This document shows positions 36,501 to 44,312 of a stretch of DNA of 64,000 nucleotides, piece by piece. Position 1 is the first letter of the stretch. Each line of letters begins with the position of its first letter. The notes beneath the pieces are model-generated. The model did not search any database. It was not told the DNA's origin and saw nothing but the letters and a program-made list of their open reading frames with translations. The position numbers and the translations under genes were made by a program. The stretch comes from Sphingomonadales bacterium (GTDB lineage Bacteria; Pseudomonadota; Alphaproteobacteria; Sphingomonadales; Sphingomonadaceae): NCBI GenBank assembly GCA_028871475.1, contig JAGWMZ010000002.1:1-64000 (forward strand), in the 5' to 3' direction.

Positions 36501-36723
36501 CATGCCGGAGCTGAACGGACGGCAGATGGTTGATGCCGCGCGCGTCATCCGTCCACGCTTGCCGGTGCTATTCATGACGGGCTATGCCGAAAATGCCGCG
36601 CAGGCATCGGGCTTTCTCGAACAAGGCATGGCGCTGATCACCAAGCCCTTTGCCATGGAAAGCCTGATTGCCCGCATCCGCGTCATGATGGAGGAGACAG
36701 GGCCGCTGTGCGTGGGCCGGTGA
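33577..36723 (+). CDS. multi-PAS hybrid sensor histidine kinase
   Basis: A soluble 1048-residue kinase. It begins with about five PAS-type sensor modules (roughly 30-155, 165-290, 300-420, 425-535 and 540-650; repeated ITRWVG/RDITEE-type PAS ends), then a dimerisation box with His679 (GGIAHDFNNLLQ), the ATPase domain with NLVINARDAMPEGG, DTGVGMDEE and GLGLSMIYGF, and a receiver with Asp973 (LLVTDIGMPEL). No membrane segment, so it senses a cytoplasmic cue, possibly light, redox or ligands. Divergent from the KaiC-like gene and on the same island as the phytochrome. Confidence 0.92.
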   Translation: MSETSSGAIAFLRGGADMARLIAGFDWRATSLGALDHWPSAMKTMLGFILRSPTPIVTLWGEDGVMIYNDAYRDFAGARHPGLLGSKVLEGWHEVAAFNAHVLQKVYREGGTLSFENQELTLVRDGSPRKAWLDLSYSPACDEDGLPIGVVAIVQETTERVLATCSQDEERRRLLQMAENSPSFMALLEGPEHRITTANSRFLQLVGDRAVLGLTVAQALPDAVEQGFLDLLDQVYTTGQPYSTRGHKYAVQPVPGGPLTDHFVDFVYQPLTDEQGQVTGIFIDGVDVTDRMRAQAALDAAAAQFHTAAQTMPLHIWTAPPDGQPDWFNLTVLTYSGLPERVLRSGGWTSLIHPEDRESAGQQWARSVADGDIFESEFRLRRGDGVWRWHLVRALPIRDGEGRIIRWVGTNTDIHEQKRSLVESAAERERIWTMSRDLMVVCTHEGVVTAISPSVESTLCWRQEDLLGQDLTLFLHPDDVAATRAEMARLKSGATTLAFENRYRTRDGRYRTLAWSAVPDATRIHGIARDITEERELARDRERIWNLSPVLKAVTGGDGRITDVNPRWTQVLGWTREETIGALGSDFIAGDERRDREERLRLLGEGKALPDYQVTMRTRDGGTRIIEWRSFPEDGTFYAFGRDVTAQVEAAAQLSQAEAALRQAQKMEAVGQLTGGIAHDFNNLLQGISGSLEIVQRRVSQGRYADLDRFIGGATTAASRAAALTHRLLAFSRRQPLDPRPLRANELITSMEDLLRRTIGEGIALTLDLASHLWVTRCDANQLESAILNLVINARDAMPEGGRVSIETCNVELSGLAAARQGVTPGGYVSICVCDTGVGMDEETLARAFEPFFTTKPIGQGTGLGLSMIYGFAQQSQGHARIQSRPGQGTSFRLYLPRFLGPVDKDDEVPPRRDLPASERGEVVLVVEDEPVVRGLIRGELTELGYEVIEAGDGAAGLAILQSPRPIDLLVTDIGMPELNGRQMVDAARVIRPRLPVLFMTGYAENAAQASGFLEQGMALITKPFAMESLIARIRVMMEETGPLCVGR

Positions 36724-36776
36724 GATGGACCGCGCGGACGCCGACAGCCGCCTCAACCCGGCCTGTTGGCTTGATG

Positions 36777-36822
36777 TTGACATTTGCATCCCCTGGCCGA
36801 CGTGATCGGCTTGTAAATGTCA
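36777..36822. terminator. nested hairpin between convergent genes
   Basis: Outer stem TGACATTT (36778-36785) with AAATGTCA (36815-36822), extendable with one G-T pair, and an inner stem GCCGA (36796-36800) with TCGGC (36806-36810). It lies between the stop of the multi-PAS kinase and the stop of the convergent small gene, so it probably ends both; the left arm also contains a consensus-like TTGACA. Confidence 0.45.
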
Positions 36823-36833
36823 GGATCGCACCT

Positions 36834-37175
36834 CTAGTGCGCGCAGGCCGAATAATCGCCAGAACGGCAGGCCGAAACATCGCGGCGCCAGCGGGCCAGT
36901 TCGCGCTCATACTGCGCATTGGCGTCGGCATAATCGGCATTGGAGCCTGAACGGTCATAGGCCCGCCACCCTTGCGCATAGCGGGCATCGCGTTCGCGCA
37001 CCATGGCGGCCTGTTGCTGGTTGAGGCGGCGGGTCAGTTCATGGTCGCGGGCGCGGGCTGCCGCACTGCGCATCGAGGGATCCTTGGGATCATCGGCACG
37101 CGCGACGCTTGACACGGCAAGCATGCCGATGGTGGCAACCAGCATGGCCGCGCGAAAATTGCGGGAAACCCCCAT
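36834..37175 (-). CDS. small exported hypothetical protein
   Basis: A 113-residue protein with a signal peptide (MGVSRNFRAAMLVATIGMLAVSSVARA) and a charged helical mature part rich in Arg/Ala/Tyr with two closing cysteines (VSACRSGDYSACAH). I recognise no family with confidence. The start at 37175 is chosen from GAGGGA ten bases upstream and the signal peptide; the in-frame upstream ATG at 37220 adds a non-signal tail. Divergent from the TonB receptor. Confidence 0.7.
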   Translation of the reverse strand: MGVSRNFRAAMLVATIGMLAVSSVARADDPKDPSMRSAAARARDHELTRRLNQQQAAMVRERDARYAQGWRAYDRSGSNADYADANAQYERELARWRRDVSACRSGDYSACAH

Positions 37176-37398
37176 GATCCAAAAATCCCTCAAAGACCCT
37201 GCGGTCCCCTTACCAGCCACCGCGCGGCCCGCGCAAACCCATTGCGACGAAGCGCGTGGCGGCTTGTCGCAGGCGGCGCGCGGCTGGGCGATGCGTGGCG
37301 CGGGGGCAACACTGTGGGGCTTTGTTGCAGGGATGGTTTGTCAAGCGGCGCTGGCGCAACTACCGGGGGCGCCAAGATCCGGGTGGAGATCCTCCCGT

Positions 37399-37423
37399 CG
37401 GGCAGGCCCTTGCCGTCTGCCCG
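37399..37423 (+). promoter_or_regulatory. leader hairpin just before the TonB receptor gene
   Basis: A 7-bp perfect stem (CGGGCAG 37399-37405 with CTGCCCG 37417-37423) ends 15 bases before the first ATG of the receptor, in a GC-rich leader of about 260 bases from the divergent gene. The downstream operon looks like vitamin salvage, so I searched for thiamine, B12 and FMN riboswitch cores and found none. It could still be an expression platform. Confidence 0.3.
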
Positions 37424-37438
37424 ATGCTCCGGCCCCAC

Positions 37439-39823
37439 ATGAAAGACCCTATGCCGATGTTTGCCAGCCTTGCCCATTCCTCCTCGCGCCGTGCCTGCGA
37501 AGGCCATCCCCTGCCGTTCGGGCGCGCATGGCTGATGGCCGGGGGCGCGGTTATGGCATTGGCCGCCTTGCCCGGCACGGCTCTGGCGCGGGACGCGGAT
37601 CAGGGCGGGGACCAGCCAGCCTCGATCCGCGTGGTGGGCCACCCGGACCCTGAAGGCCTGCTGCCCGACCAGAGCGCGGCCAAATCGGTCAGCGCCGTCT
37701 CCAGCGCCTTCATCGAAAAGCAGGCGCCGACGATGAATGCCTTCCAGCTCGTCAATCTGCTGCCCGGCGCCAATGTCGCCATGACCGACCCCTTCGGCCT
37801 TTCCACCAGTTCCAGCCTGACGCTGCGCGGCCTTGGCCAGGACGAGATCGGCGTGCTGATGGAAGGCGCGCCGCAGAACGACATCGGCTATTACTATGCC
37901 TATCCCGCGCAATTTGCCGATGCGGAGAATTTGCGTCAGATCGCGCTGAGCCAGGGGTCGGTCGATCTGGATGCGCCCATCGTCAATGGCGCGGCCGGGC
38001 TGCTCTCGCTCAGCCTTGATGATCCCCACAAGGCGATGGGGGGGCTTATCGACGGTTCGCTGGGCTCTTACAACGAACGCCGCATTTTTGCCCGTTTCGA
38101 TACGGGTGACATCGGCCAGAGCGGGCTGCGCGCCTTCATCTCCTATTCGAACAACCGCGCGGACAATTGGCGCGGCCCCGGCTATGACACGCGCCAGCAT
38201 GTCGATGCCAAGCTGCTGAAGGAATGGGGCGAGGAGAACCGAGCCAGCATCGCCGTCTCCTTCAATGATGCGCGCAATTCGACCTATCTCTCCCCCACGC
38301 TTTCCGATTGGCAGACCTATGGCCGCAAGGGCGCGGGCACCAATCTGGACGCGAGCTATGACGGCGGCGATGCCAATTATTGGCGGCTCTATCGCCAGCC
38401 CTTCCGCAATGAATATGTCTCGGCCCCGGTGCATCTGAAGCTGGGCGACCGGCTGACCTTCGACAGCACCTTCTATCTGCAATATGGCTATGGCGATTCG
38501 CCCTATGGGACGCAATTGACCACGGACGGCAATTATCTGGGCACGCAGGCGCTCAGCCAGCCCATCGCCCTGCCCGGCGCGGTGGATGGCGCGGCCACGG
38601 TGCTGGGCAATTACATTGGCAGCCAGTTCCGCACGGGTGATGTGGCCAAGCTGACCTACAAGGCGGGCGCCCATACGCTGACCGCCGGCCTGTGGTTCGA
38701 TTATGGCAGCGACCATGATACGCAGAGCTTCACCAGCCTGAACGCCGATGGCACGCCGGTCGATCCCTGGGGCTATGACGCCAAGGCCATCCACACGGCG
38801 GATGGGCGCCTGCTGGCCATCGAGAACATCACCACCAAGACCGTGACCAAGGGCTTCTTCCTGGCTGACAGCATGGCCATCACCCCCCGGCTGAAGCTGG
38901 ATGTCGGCTTCAAGGGCGTGGATGTGCTGCATAATGGCCAGAACTGGCTGCCCGGCCCGCAGGGCAATGTCCGGTTTGACAGCTTTGCCGCCCTGCCGCG
39001 CGCCGCGCTGCATTATCAGCTCGATGATCGCCAGCAGCTCTTCGCCAATGTGACGACCAATTTCCGCGCGCCCGATCAATACACCATGTATGACACCTAT
39101 GATGGCTATGGCGGCGTGGCCAGCCAGGGCACGACGGCGCTGAAGAACGAATATTCGATGTCGGAAGAAGTGGGCTATCGCTGGCAGGGGCGCAACCTGT
39201 CCGCCTCGCTCACCGCCTTCCACTACAATTTCCGCAACCGCCAACTGGCCACGATGGTGGACGTGGGCGGGGCGCTGATCAACACCACGATTAACGCCGG
39301 GCACCAGACCTCTTACGGGCTCGATGGCGAGATCGACTGGCGACCGGTGGAGGGCGTCAGCTTCTATGCCTCGGGCGAATGGTTGCATGCGCGGCTGGGG
39401 GACAATCTGCCGGTCGATGGCGATGTTCTGCCCACGCACGGCAAGGTGGCGCCTGCCAGCCCGCAGGTGCAGTTTGGGCTGGGCGGAACTTATGATGACA
39501 AGCGCCTGTTCGGCAGCGTCGCGCTCAAATATGTCGGCAAGCAATACAGCACTTTCATGAATGACGAGAGCATTCCCGGCTATGCCACGCTGGACCTGTC
39601 GCTGGGTGTGCATCTGGGCCCATGGCTCGACCAGAAGCGCACCGATCTGCGCGTCAATGTCATCAACCTCACCAATCCGCATGTGCTCTCGGGCGTGGCT
39701 GGCATCACCAGCAATGCGCAGGACACGCCGGGCACGGGCGGCACGCTGATCGCGGGATCATCGCCCACCTATTACATCGGCAGCGGGCGCGCCTTCGTCG
39801 TCACCCTCGCGCGGGCCTTCTGA
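37439..39823 (+). CDS. TonB-dependent outer-membrane receptor
   Basis: A 794-residue receptor: signal region (hydrophobic core WLMAGGAVMALAALPGTALA), plug domain (about 60-170, with SLTLRGLGQDEIGVLMEG and FADAENLRQIALSQGS), then a 22-strand-type barrel with many alternating Tyr/Phe strands and the terminal aromatic signature FVVTLARAF. It opens an operon with an APH-fold kinase and a PnuC-family transporter (8-base gap, then overlap), pointing to uptake of a vitamin such as thiamine or a nicotinamide riboside-like compound rather than a siderophore. Three in-frame ATGs (37439, 37451, 37457) make the exact start uncertain. Confidence 0.88.
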   Translation: MKDPMPMFASLAHSSSRRACEGHPLPFGRAWLMAGGAVMALAALPGTALARDADQGGDQPASIRVVGHPDPEGLLPDQSAAKSVSAVSSAFIEKQAPTMNAFQLVNLLPGANVAMTDPFGLSTSSSLTLRGLGQDEIGVLMEGAPQNDIGYYYAYPAQFADAENLRQIALSQGSVDLDAPIVNGAAGLLSLSLDDPHKAMGGLIDGSLGSYNERRIFARFDTGDIGQSGLRAFISYSNNRADNWRGPGYDTRQHVDAKLLKEWGEENRASIAVSFNDARNSTYLSPTLSDWQTYGRKGAGTNLDASYDGGDANYWRLYRQPFRNEYVSAPVHLKLGDRLTFDSTFYLQYGYGDSPYGTQLTTDGNYLGTQALSQPIALPGAVDGAATVLGNYIGSQFRTGDVAKLTYKAGAHTLTAGLWFDYGSDHDTQSFTSLNADGTPVDPWGYDAKAIHTADGRLLAIENITTKTVTKGFFLADSMAITPRLKLDVGFKGVDVLHNGQNWLPGPQGNVRFDSFAALPRAALHYQLDDRQQLFANVTTNFRAPDQYTMYDTYDGYGGVASQGTTALKNEYSMSEEVGYRWQGRNLSASLTAFHYNFRNRQLATMVDVGGALINTTINAGHQTSYGLDGEIDWRPVEGVSFYASGEWLHARLGDNLPVDGDVLPTHGKVAPASPQVQFGLGGTYDDKRLFGSVALKYVGKQYSTFMNDESIPGYATLDLSLGVHLGPWLDQKRTDLRVNVINLTNPHVLSGVAGITSNAQDTPGTGGTLIAGSSPTYYIGSGRAFVVTLARAF

Positions 39824-39831
39824 CCGGAGCG

Positions 39832-40971
39832 ATGACGGCGCATTACACCCACGGCATGGGCACCGGGCTGGAAGCGCCCAGCTGGCCTGCCATCACGCCG
39901 GATGAGGCGCGCGCCGTGCTGGCGCGCTATCCGGCGGCCGGGGCGCTGGTGTCGCTGGACTGGCATTCGCCGCGGCCCTTTTCCTCGGCGGCGCTGGCCC
40001 GCACGGACAAGGGCGACCTGTTCCTGAAGCGCCATGCTGCGCGGCTGCGCCGCCCTGACCATCTGGCCGACGAGCACGCCTTCATCGCCCATCTGGCTGC
40101 GCGCGGGGCACCGGTAGCTGATCTGCTGGTGGCGGACACGGGCACAGCGGCGCTGGGTCTGGACGCGTGGACCTGGGAAGTGCACGGCAAGGCCGACGGG
40201 CTCGACCTTTATCGCGACCGACAGAGCTGGACGCCCTTCCTCAGCCTTGGCCATGCCCATGCCGCCGGTGTCGCACTGGCCCGGCTGCATGATGCAGCGG
40301 AAGGTTTCGCCGCGCCCGCCCGCCCGGTGCAGCCGCTCGTCACCAGCCTGTCGATCCTGACATCGCGTGACCCGCTGGCGCGCGCTCAGGCCTATGTGGC
40401 GGCACGCCCGGCGCTGGCGGATTATCTGGCGGGGCGGCCATGGCGCGATGAGCTGGCCGCGCTCTTCACGCAGTGGCGGGCCGATGCTCTGGCCCCCATT
40501 CTGGCGGCGCAACCCGCGCTGTGGACGCATAATGACTGGCACCCCTCGAACCTGTTGTGGAGCGATGAGGGGCAGGTCGCGACCGTGCTCGATTTCGGTC
40601 TGGCCGATCGCGGCTGCGCGCTCAGCGATCTGGCCACGGCGCTGGAACGCACGGCGCTGCGTTGGCTGGACATGAACGGCGCCGCGTCGATTGCCGAGCC
40701 CGAGGCAGCGCTGGCCCTGCTGGCGGGCTATCACGCCTTGCGCCCGCTCGGCGCGGAGGATCGCGCTCTGCTGGCGCGATTGCTGCCGCTGGTCCATATC
40801 GAATTCGCCATGTCGGAGGCGGATTATTTTCATGGCGTGCTGAGGCGGCGGCAGGATGCGGACCTGGCATGGGATGGCTTCCTGCTGGGCCATGGCGCGT
40901 GGTTCACGGGCTCGGAGGGACGCGACCTGCTCGATACCATCGCCCATGCGCCCTTGCCGGAGGGTGGATGA
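39832..40971 (+). CDS. APH/choline-kinase-fold phosphotransferase, probable vitamin kinase
   Basis: A 379-residue aminoglycoside-phosphotransferase-fold kinase with the catalytic loop HNDWHPSNLLW and the metal motif LDFGLADRG. Its place between a TonB receptor and a PnuC transporter suggests it traps an imported vitamin by phosphorylation, as ThiK (same fold) does with thiamine. Antibiotic resistance is less likely in this context. The GGAG site is at 39826-39829 before ATG 39832; its stop overlaps the next start (TGATG). Confidence 0.82.
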   Translation: MTAHYTHGMGTGLEAPSWPAITPDEARAVLARYPAAGALVSLDWHSPRPFSSAALARTDKGDLFLKRHAARLRRPDHLADEHAFIAHLAARGAPVADLLVADTGTAALGLDAWTWEVHGKADGLDLYRDRQSWTPFLSLGHAHAAGVALARLHDAAEGFAAPARPVQPLVTSLSILTSRDPLARAQAYVAARPALADYLAGRPWRDELAALFTQWRADALAPILAAQPALWTHNDWHPSNLLWSDEGQVATVLDFGLADRGCALSDLATALERTALRWLDMNGAASIAEPEAALALLAGYHALRPLGAEDRALLARLLPLVHIEFAMSEADYFHGVLRRRQDADLAWDGFLLGHGAWFTGSEGRDLLDTIAHAPLPEGG

Positions 40972-41522
40972 TGAGCTGGCTTGAAATCATCGCTGTCGCG
41001 GTCAGCGTGGCGGGTGTCTGGCTGACGGCGCGGCGGCACATGCTGTGCTGGCCGGTCAACCTGCTGGCCTGCGCGCTTTATTTCAAACTGTTCCTCGATG
41101 TGAAGCTTTACGCCGACATGGTGCTGCAACTGCTGTTCTTTGCGGGCATCGCCTATGGCTGGCTGGCCTGGCGCCATGGGCAGGATGACAGCGGCACGGT
41201 GGTGGTGGCGCCCCTGCCGCGCGCCCATGCGCTGGCGGGGCTGGCGGCAGGGGCCGTGGCCGGCGTGGCGATCGGCTGGCTCACCAGCCATTACACCGAC
41301 GCTGCGCTGCCATGGATGGATGCCTCGCTGACCAGTTTCAGCCTGGTGGCGCAATGGTGGACGGCCCGGCGCCACCGCGAAAACTGGCTGCTGTGGATCG
41401 CTGTCGATTTGGTTTACGTGGGCATGTTTGCCTTCAAGCACCTGTGGCTGACAGCGGGCCTCTATGCCGCTTTCGTGGCGTTGGCAGTGATCGGCTGGCG
41501 ACGCTGGCGTCAACCGGCCTGA
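40971..41522 (+). CDS. PnuC-family vitamin transporter
   Basis: A 183-residue inner-membrane protein with about seven spans and the PnuC hallmarks CWPVNLLACALYFKLFLDVKLYADMVLQ, YGWLAWRHGQ, and ENWLLWIAVDLVYVGMF. Family members are facilitators of nicotinamide riboside (PnuC), thiamine (PnuT) or other vitamins, coupled to intracellular phosphorylation. Which one is transported cannot be read, but the partner kinase fits thiamine best. The ATG at 40971 is chosen for spacing from GGAGGG; ATG 40968 is equally in frame. Confidence 0.86.
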   Translation: MSWLEIIAVAVSVAGVWLTARRHMLCWPVNLLACALYFKLFLDVKLYADMVLQLLFFAGIAYGWLAWRHGQDDSGTVVVAPLPRAHALAGLAAGAVAGVAIGWLTSHYTDAALPWMDASLTSFSLVAQWWTARRHRENWLLWIAVDLVYVGMFAFKHLWLTAGLYAAFVALAVIGWRRWRQPA

Positions 41523-41532
41523 CCGGGCTCCC

Positions 41533-42444
41533 TCAGGGTTTGGCCTCCTTGGCCAGCCTGTCATTCAGCCGCGCCTCGAACCCATCGGCGGCCTTTTTGC
41601 AGCCGTCGCCGTCCAGCCACGGATTGGGGTGGGGGTTTTTGAGAAAAGCGGCGAGTTTCCTGTCGCCGTCGGAATTGTCGGGATGTGAGGTCAGCACGAT
41701 GTCGCAGGGCAGGGCGCGCAGTTTGGCCATGGAGGCGCGGAAGGTGGCGACCAGTTCGGGGTGCCTTGTGAAGCGGTAATCATCGGTGGAGACGGCATTG
41801 ATGCTGGCGGTAAAAACGATGTTGGCGCAATGGTTCCCCTCACAGCTGCGCCAGCGCCAGCCCATGGAACCGGGCGTGTGGCCGGGCAGGGCAACGGCTG
41901 TGACGGTCACACCGCCAAGATGGATGCGCTGCCCGTCGCTGACCGCGCGCAGCTTGCGCGGTGCGGGGAAGCGGTCGAGCATGGCGCCTTGCGGATCGCC
42001 GGGGTCCAGGCCGCCCGCGCGCAGTGTCTTGACCGCCGCCGCCCCGGCCAGCACCGTGGCGCCACTGTCGCGTTCCAGCGCGGCAATACCGGCTGCATGG
42101 TCATAATGCGGCTCGGTCGAGAGGATCAGTTTTACATCGCGGATCGACAGGCCCAGCGCGCGCAGATGCGCCTCCACGTCCCGCACGCTTTGCGGCAGGG
42201 CACCGTCGATGAGGATGAGGCCAGCGCTGGTGCGGATGACCGCGACGCTCAGCCCGCCAAAGCCGACCAGCGATGTGTTGCCAAAGACATGCACCGGCGG
42301 GGCGGGGGTGAGAAACCGCCGGGCGGCGTAATCGGCCTCGATGGGGCGCAGCAGCGGGTCGTCTCGCACAGGCGCGGCGGATGTGGCGGGGGACAGCGCA
42401 AGGCTGGCAAGAAAACTCATGGCAAGACGGATGGTGCGGCGCAT
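41533..42444 (-). CDS. subclass B3 metallo-beta-lactamase, Glu-variant active site
   Basis: A 303-residue exported B3-type enzyme: signal peptide to about SAA, then zinc motifs E111-P-H113-Y-D115-H116, H189 (PGHTPGSM) and H254 (TSHPD), with the B3-typical FTASINAVS (212-220). The first ligand of the usual HxHxDH is glutamate; otherwise the site is complete. B3 variants with Gln or Glu at that position are known. Divergent from an AmpR-type regulator with a dyad between, suggesting inducible expression. Convergent with the PnuC gene. Confidence 0.9.
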   Translation of the reverse strand: MRRTIRLAMSFLASLALSPATSAAPVRDDPLLRPIEADYAARRFLTPAPPVHVFGNTSLVGFGGLSVAVIRTSAGLILIDGALPQSVRDVEAHLRALGLSIRDVKLILSTEPHYDHAAGIAALERDSGATVLAGAAAVKTLRAGGLDPGDPQGAMLDRFPAPRKLRAVSDGQRIHLGGVTVTAVALPGHTPGSMGWRWRSCEGNHCANIVFTASINAVSTDDYRFTRHPELVATFRASMAKLRALPCDIVLTSHPDNSDGDRKLAAFLKNPHPNPWLDGDGCKKAADGFEARLNDRLAKEAKP

Positions 42445-42522
42445 GGATGGTTCCTACGAAGGCAATGGTTGCCTTGTTTCAGCCGCAGCGCCGCCGCACA
42501 AACCATCATTTCTCGACAAAGC

Positions 42523-42539
42523 CATGAATCAGGTTCATG
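42523..42539. promoter_or_regulatory. AmpR-type LysR operator between bla and ampR
   Basis: Perfect dyad CATGAA-TCAGG-TTCATG, which contains the LysR motif T-N11-A (T42525 to A42537). It lies ten bases before the ampR ATG and about 80 bases before the lactamase start, as expected for a site where AmpR activates bla and represses itself. Confidence 0.7.
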
Positions 42540-42548
42540 TCAGGGCGC

Positions 42549-43415
42549 ATGGATCGCTCACGCCTGCCCCTCCATGCCCTGCGCGCCTTTGAAGCGGCGG
42601 CGCGGCACCTTTCGATCACCCGCGCGGCGCAGGAACTCTGCGTGACGCAGGGGGCCGTCAGCCATCAGGTGGCGTTGCTCGAAGGTCTGATCGGCGCGCC
42701 GCTGTTCCGCCGCCTGCCGCGCGGTCTGGCGCTGAGCGATGAGGGCCTGGCGCTGCTGCCCACCATCAGCCATGCCTTCGATGCCATGGGCGCGCGGCTC
42801 GACGGCATCGTGGGCGGGGTGCAGGAGGTGCTGACACTGGGTGTGGTGGGCACGTTTGCCGGGGGCTGGCTGCTCGACCGGCTCGATGGTTTCACCCATG
42901 CCCATCCGCATATCGACCTGCGGGTGATGACCAACAACAACCGCGTCGATCTGGCGGGCGAAGGGCTCGATCTGGCGATCCGCTTTGGCGATGGCGCATG
43001 GCATGGCACCCATGCCGAGGAGATCATGCCGGCGCCTCTGACCCCGCTTTGCGGCCCGGTGGCGGCGGCGCGGCTGGGCGATCCGCGCGATCTGGCGGGG
43101 GAGGTGCTGCTGCGCTCCTATCGCAGCGAGGAATGGCCGCGCCTGATGGCGGCCTGCGGTCTGGCTTGCCCACCCTTGCGCGGGCCGGTGTTCGACAGTT
43201 CGGCGCTGATGGTGGCCAGCGCCATGGCCGGGCGCGGGGTGGCGCTGGCCCCGGCGGCCATGTTCGCGCAGGATCTGGCCGCTGGGCGGCTGATGCGGCC
43301 CTTTGCCATGGAGATCGATATGGGGCGCTATTGGCTGACGCGTCTGCACACGCGCGCGCCGACGCCTGCGATGGCGCAATTCCGCGATTGGCTGATGGGC
43401 GGCATTGGCCGCTAG
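42549..43415 (+). CDS. ampR: AmpR-type LysR transcriptional regulator
   Basis: A 288-residue LysR regulator very close in pattern to AmpR: RLPLHALRAFEAAARHLSITRAAQELCVTQGAVSHQV (HTH), VVGTFAGGWLLDRL, HPHIDLRVMTNNNRVDLAGEGLDLAIRFGDGAWHG and LLRSYRSEEWPRLM. AmpR responds to muropeptides made during cell-wall damage and induces beta-lactamase genes; here the target is a B3 enzyme. Start MDRSRLP (42549) gives the family N-terminus; ATG 42537 lies inside the operator. No ampG/ampD is in the window. Confidence 0.9.
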   Translation: MDRSRLPLHALRAFEAAARHLSITRAAQELCVTQGAVSHQVALLEGLIGAPLFRRLPRGLALSDEGLALLPTISHAFDAMGARLDGIVGGVQEVLTLGVVGTFAGGWLLDRLDGFTHAHPHIDLRVMTNNNRVDLAGEGLDLAIRFGDGAWHGTHAEEIMPAPLTPLCGPVAAARLGDPRDLAGEVLLRSYRSEEWPRLMAACGLACPPLRGPVFDSSALMVASAMAGRGVALAPAAMFAQDLAAGRLMRPFAMEIDMGRYWLTRLHTRAPTPAMAQFRDWLMGGIGR

Positions 43416-43416
43416 A

Positions 43417-43442
43417 CCGGGGCAGGCCCGCGCCCACCCCGG
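43417..43442. terminator. hairpin between ampR and the SDR gene
   Basis: CCGGGG (43417-43422) with CCCCGG (43437-43442) and a GC-rich 14-base loop, lying between two converging stops. No T-run; probable bidirectional terminator. Confidence 0.45.
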
Positions 43443-43451
43443 CGTGGCAGA

Positions 43452-44216
43452 TCAGACCCCGCGCGCCTTGGCGGCAAACTCATTGAGCTGCACCACGGTC
43501 TCGTCATAGCGGCCCTGCGCCTCGGCAAAGCGCAGGAAGTGGACGCGATCGACCAGCACCTCCCTGGGCGTGGGCTGCTGCTGGAACAGGGCCATCACCT
43601 CATCGGTAAAGTCGCCCAGCGGTTGGTAGCCCGGGCGTGTTTCCTGCCCCGGCGTCAGGCCCGTCTGCACGGCGGGCGGCGCCATTTCGATCACCTCAAC
43701 CCTGTTGCCCAGCACATGGCGCAGCGCCACAGTATAGGAATGGATCGCCGCCTTGGTCGCATTGTAGGTGGGCGTGGTGGCCAGTGGCACAAAGGCAAGG
43801 CCAGAGGTGACATTGACGATGGCCGCGTCGCTCTGGGCCTTGAGATGGTCGATCAGCGCATCGATCAGCCGGATGGGGCCCAGCAGATTGGTGGTGATGG
43901 TGGCTTCCGCATCGGCCAGATCGCGCTTGGTCGAGACATCCTCGAAACGCATGATGCCGGCATTGTTGATGAGCACGTTGACGGTGGGGTGCTCGGCCAG
44001 CAGGCGCCGCGTGAAATCGGCGATGCCGGCCGCGCTTTCAACATCCAGCGTGATGGCATGCATGTTGGCGCGGCCCGCGCAGGCCTTTTCCAGCGCATCG
44101 AGGCGGCGGCCCGCCACGATGACCGTATTGCCGGCATCATGGAAACGCTGCGCCAGGGCTTCGCCAATGCCGCTGCCGCCGCCGGTGATGAGGATGGTGT
44201 TGCCAGAGGGTTTCAT
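43452..44216 (-). CDS. short-chain dehydrogenase/reductase (DltE-like)
   Basis: A 254-residue NAD(P)-dependent oxidoreductase with TGGGSGIG (cofactor), NNAG (after VNVLI), catalytic S in VTSGLAF and YNATK. It resembles the DltE-type SDRs commonly paired with HxlR regulators. Start MKPSGNT (44216) follows AAGGAG. It is divergent from hxlR; the shared spacer has a dyad and direct repeats. Substrate unknown. Confidence 0.88.
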   Translation of the reverse strand: MKPSGNTILITGGGSGIGEALAQRFHDAGNTVIVAGRRLDALEKACAGRANMHAITLDVESAAGIADFTRRLLAEHPTVNVLINNAGIMRFEDVSTKRDLADAEATITTNLLGPIRLIDALIDHLKAQSDAAIVNVTSGLAFVPLATTPTYNATKAAIHSYTVALRHVLGNRVEVIEMAPPAVQTGLTPGQETRPGYQPLGDFTDEVMALFQQQPTPREVLVDRVHFLRFAEAQGRYDETVVQLNEFAAKARGV

Positions 44217-44250
44217 GGGTGGGGTGCTCCTTGGGGGGTGGATGCGCCCG

Positions 44251-44312
44251 ATGTAATCCGATACATTCGAAACGAAAGAAGGCACCTGAAAGATTGATAC
44301 TTACCTGAAAGA
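44251..44312. promoter_or_regulatory. candidate HxlR operators between the SDR gene and hxlR
   Basis: Two types of repeat lie in this 100-base divergent spacer: an inverted repeat ATGTA-N6-TACAT (44251-44266) and a direct repeat ACCTGAAAGA at 44284-44293 and 44303-44312, 19 bases apart. The ACTTAC segment (44298-44303) resembles HxlR-family half sites. They are candidates for control of both genes by the HxlR protein. Confidence 0.45.

Noticed and set aside
37176..37438. TPP, cobalamin or FMN riboswitch before the TonB receptor
   Set aside because: The conserved cores (CTGAGA/CTGATC; GCCACTG; FMN motifs) are missing on reading; only local GC stems are visible.
39832..40971. Aminoglycoside resistance gene
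   Set aside because: APH fold, but its operon with a TonB receptor and a PnuC transporter points to vitamin phosphorylation.
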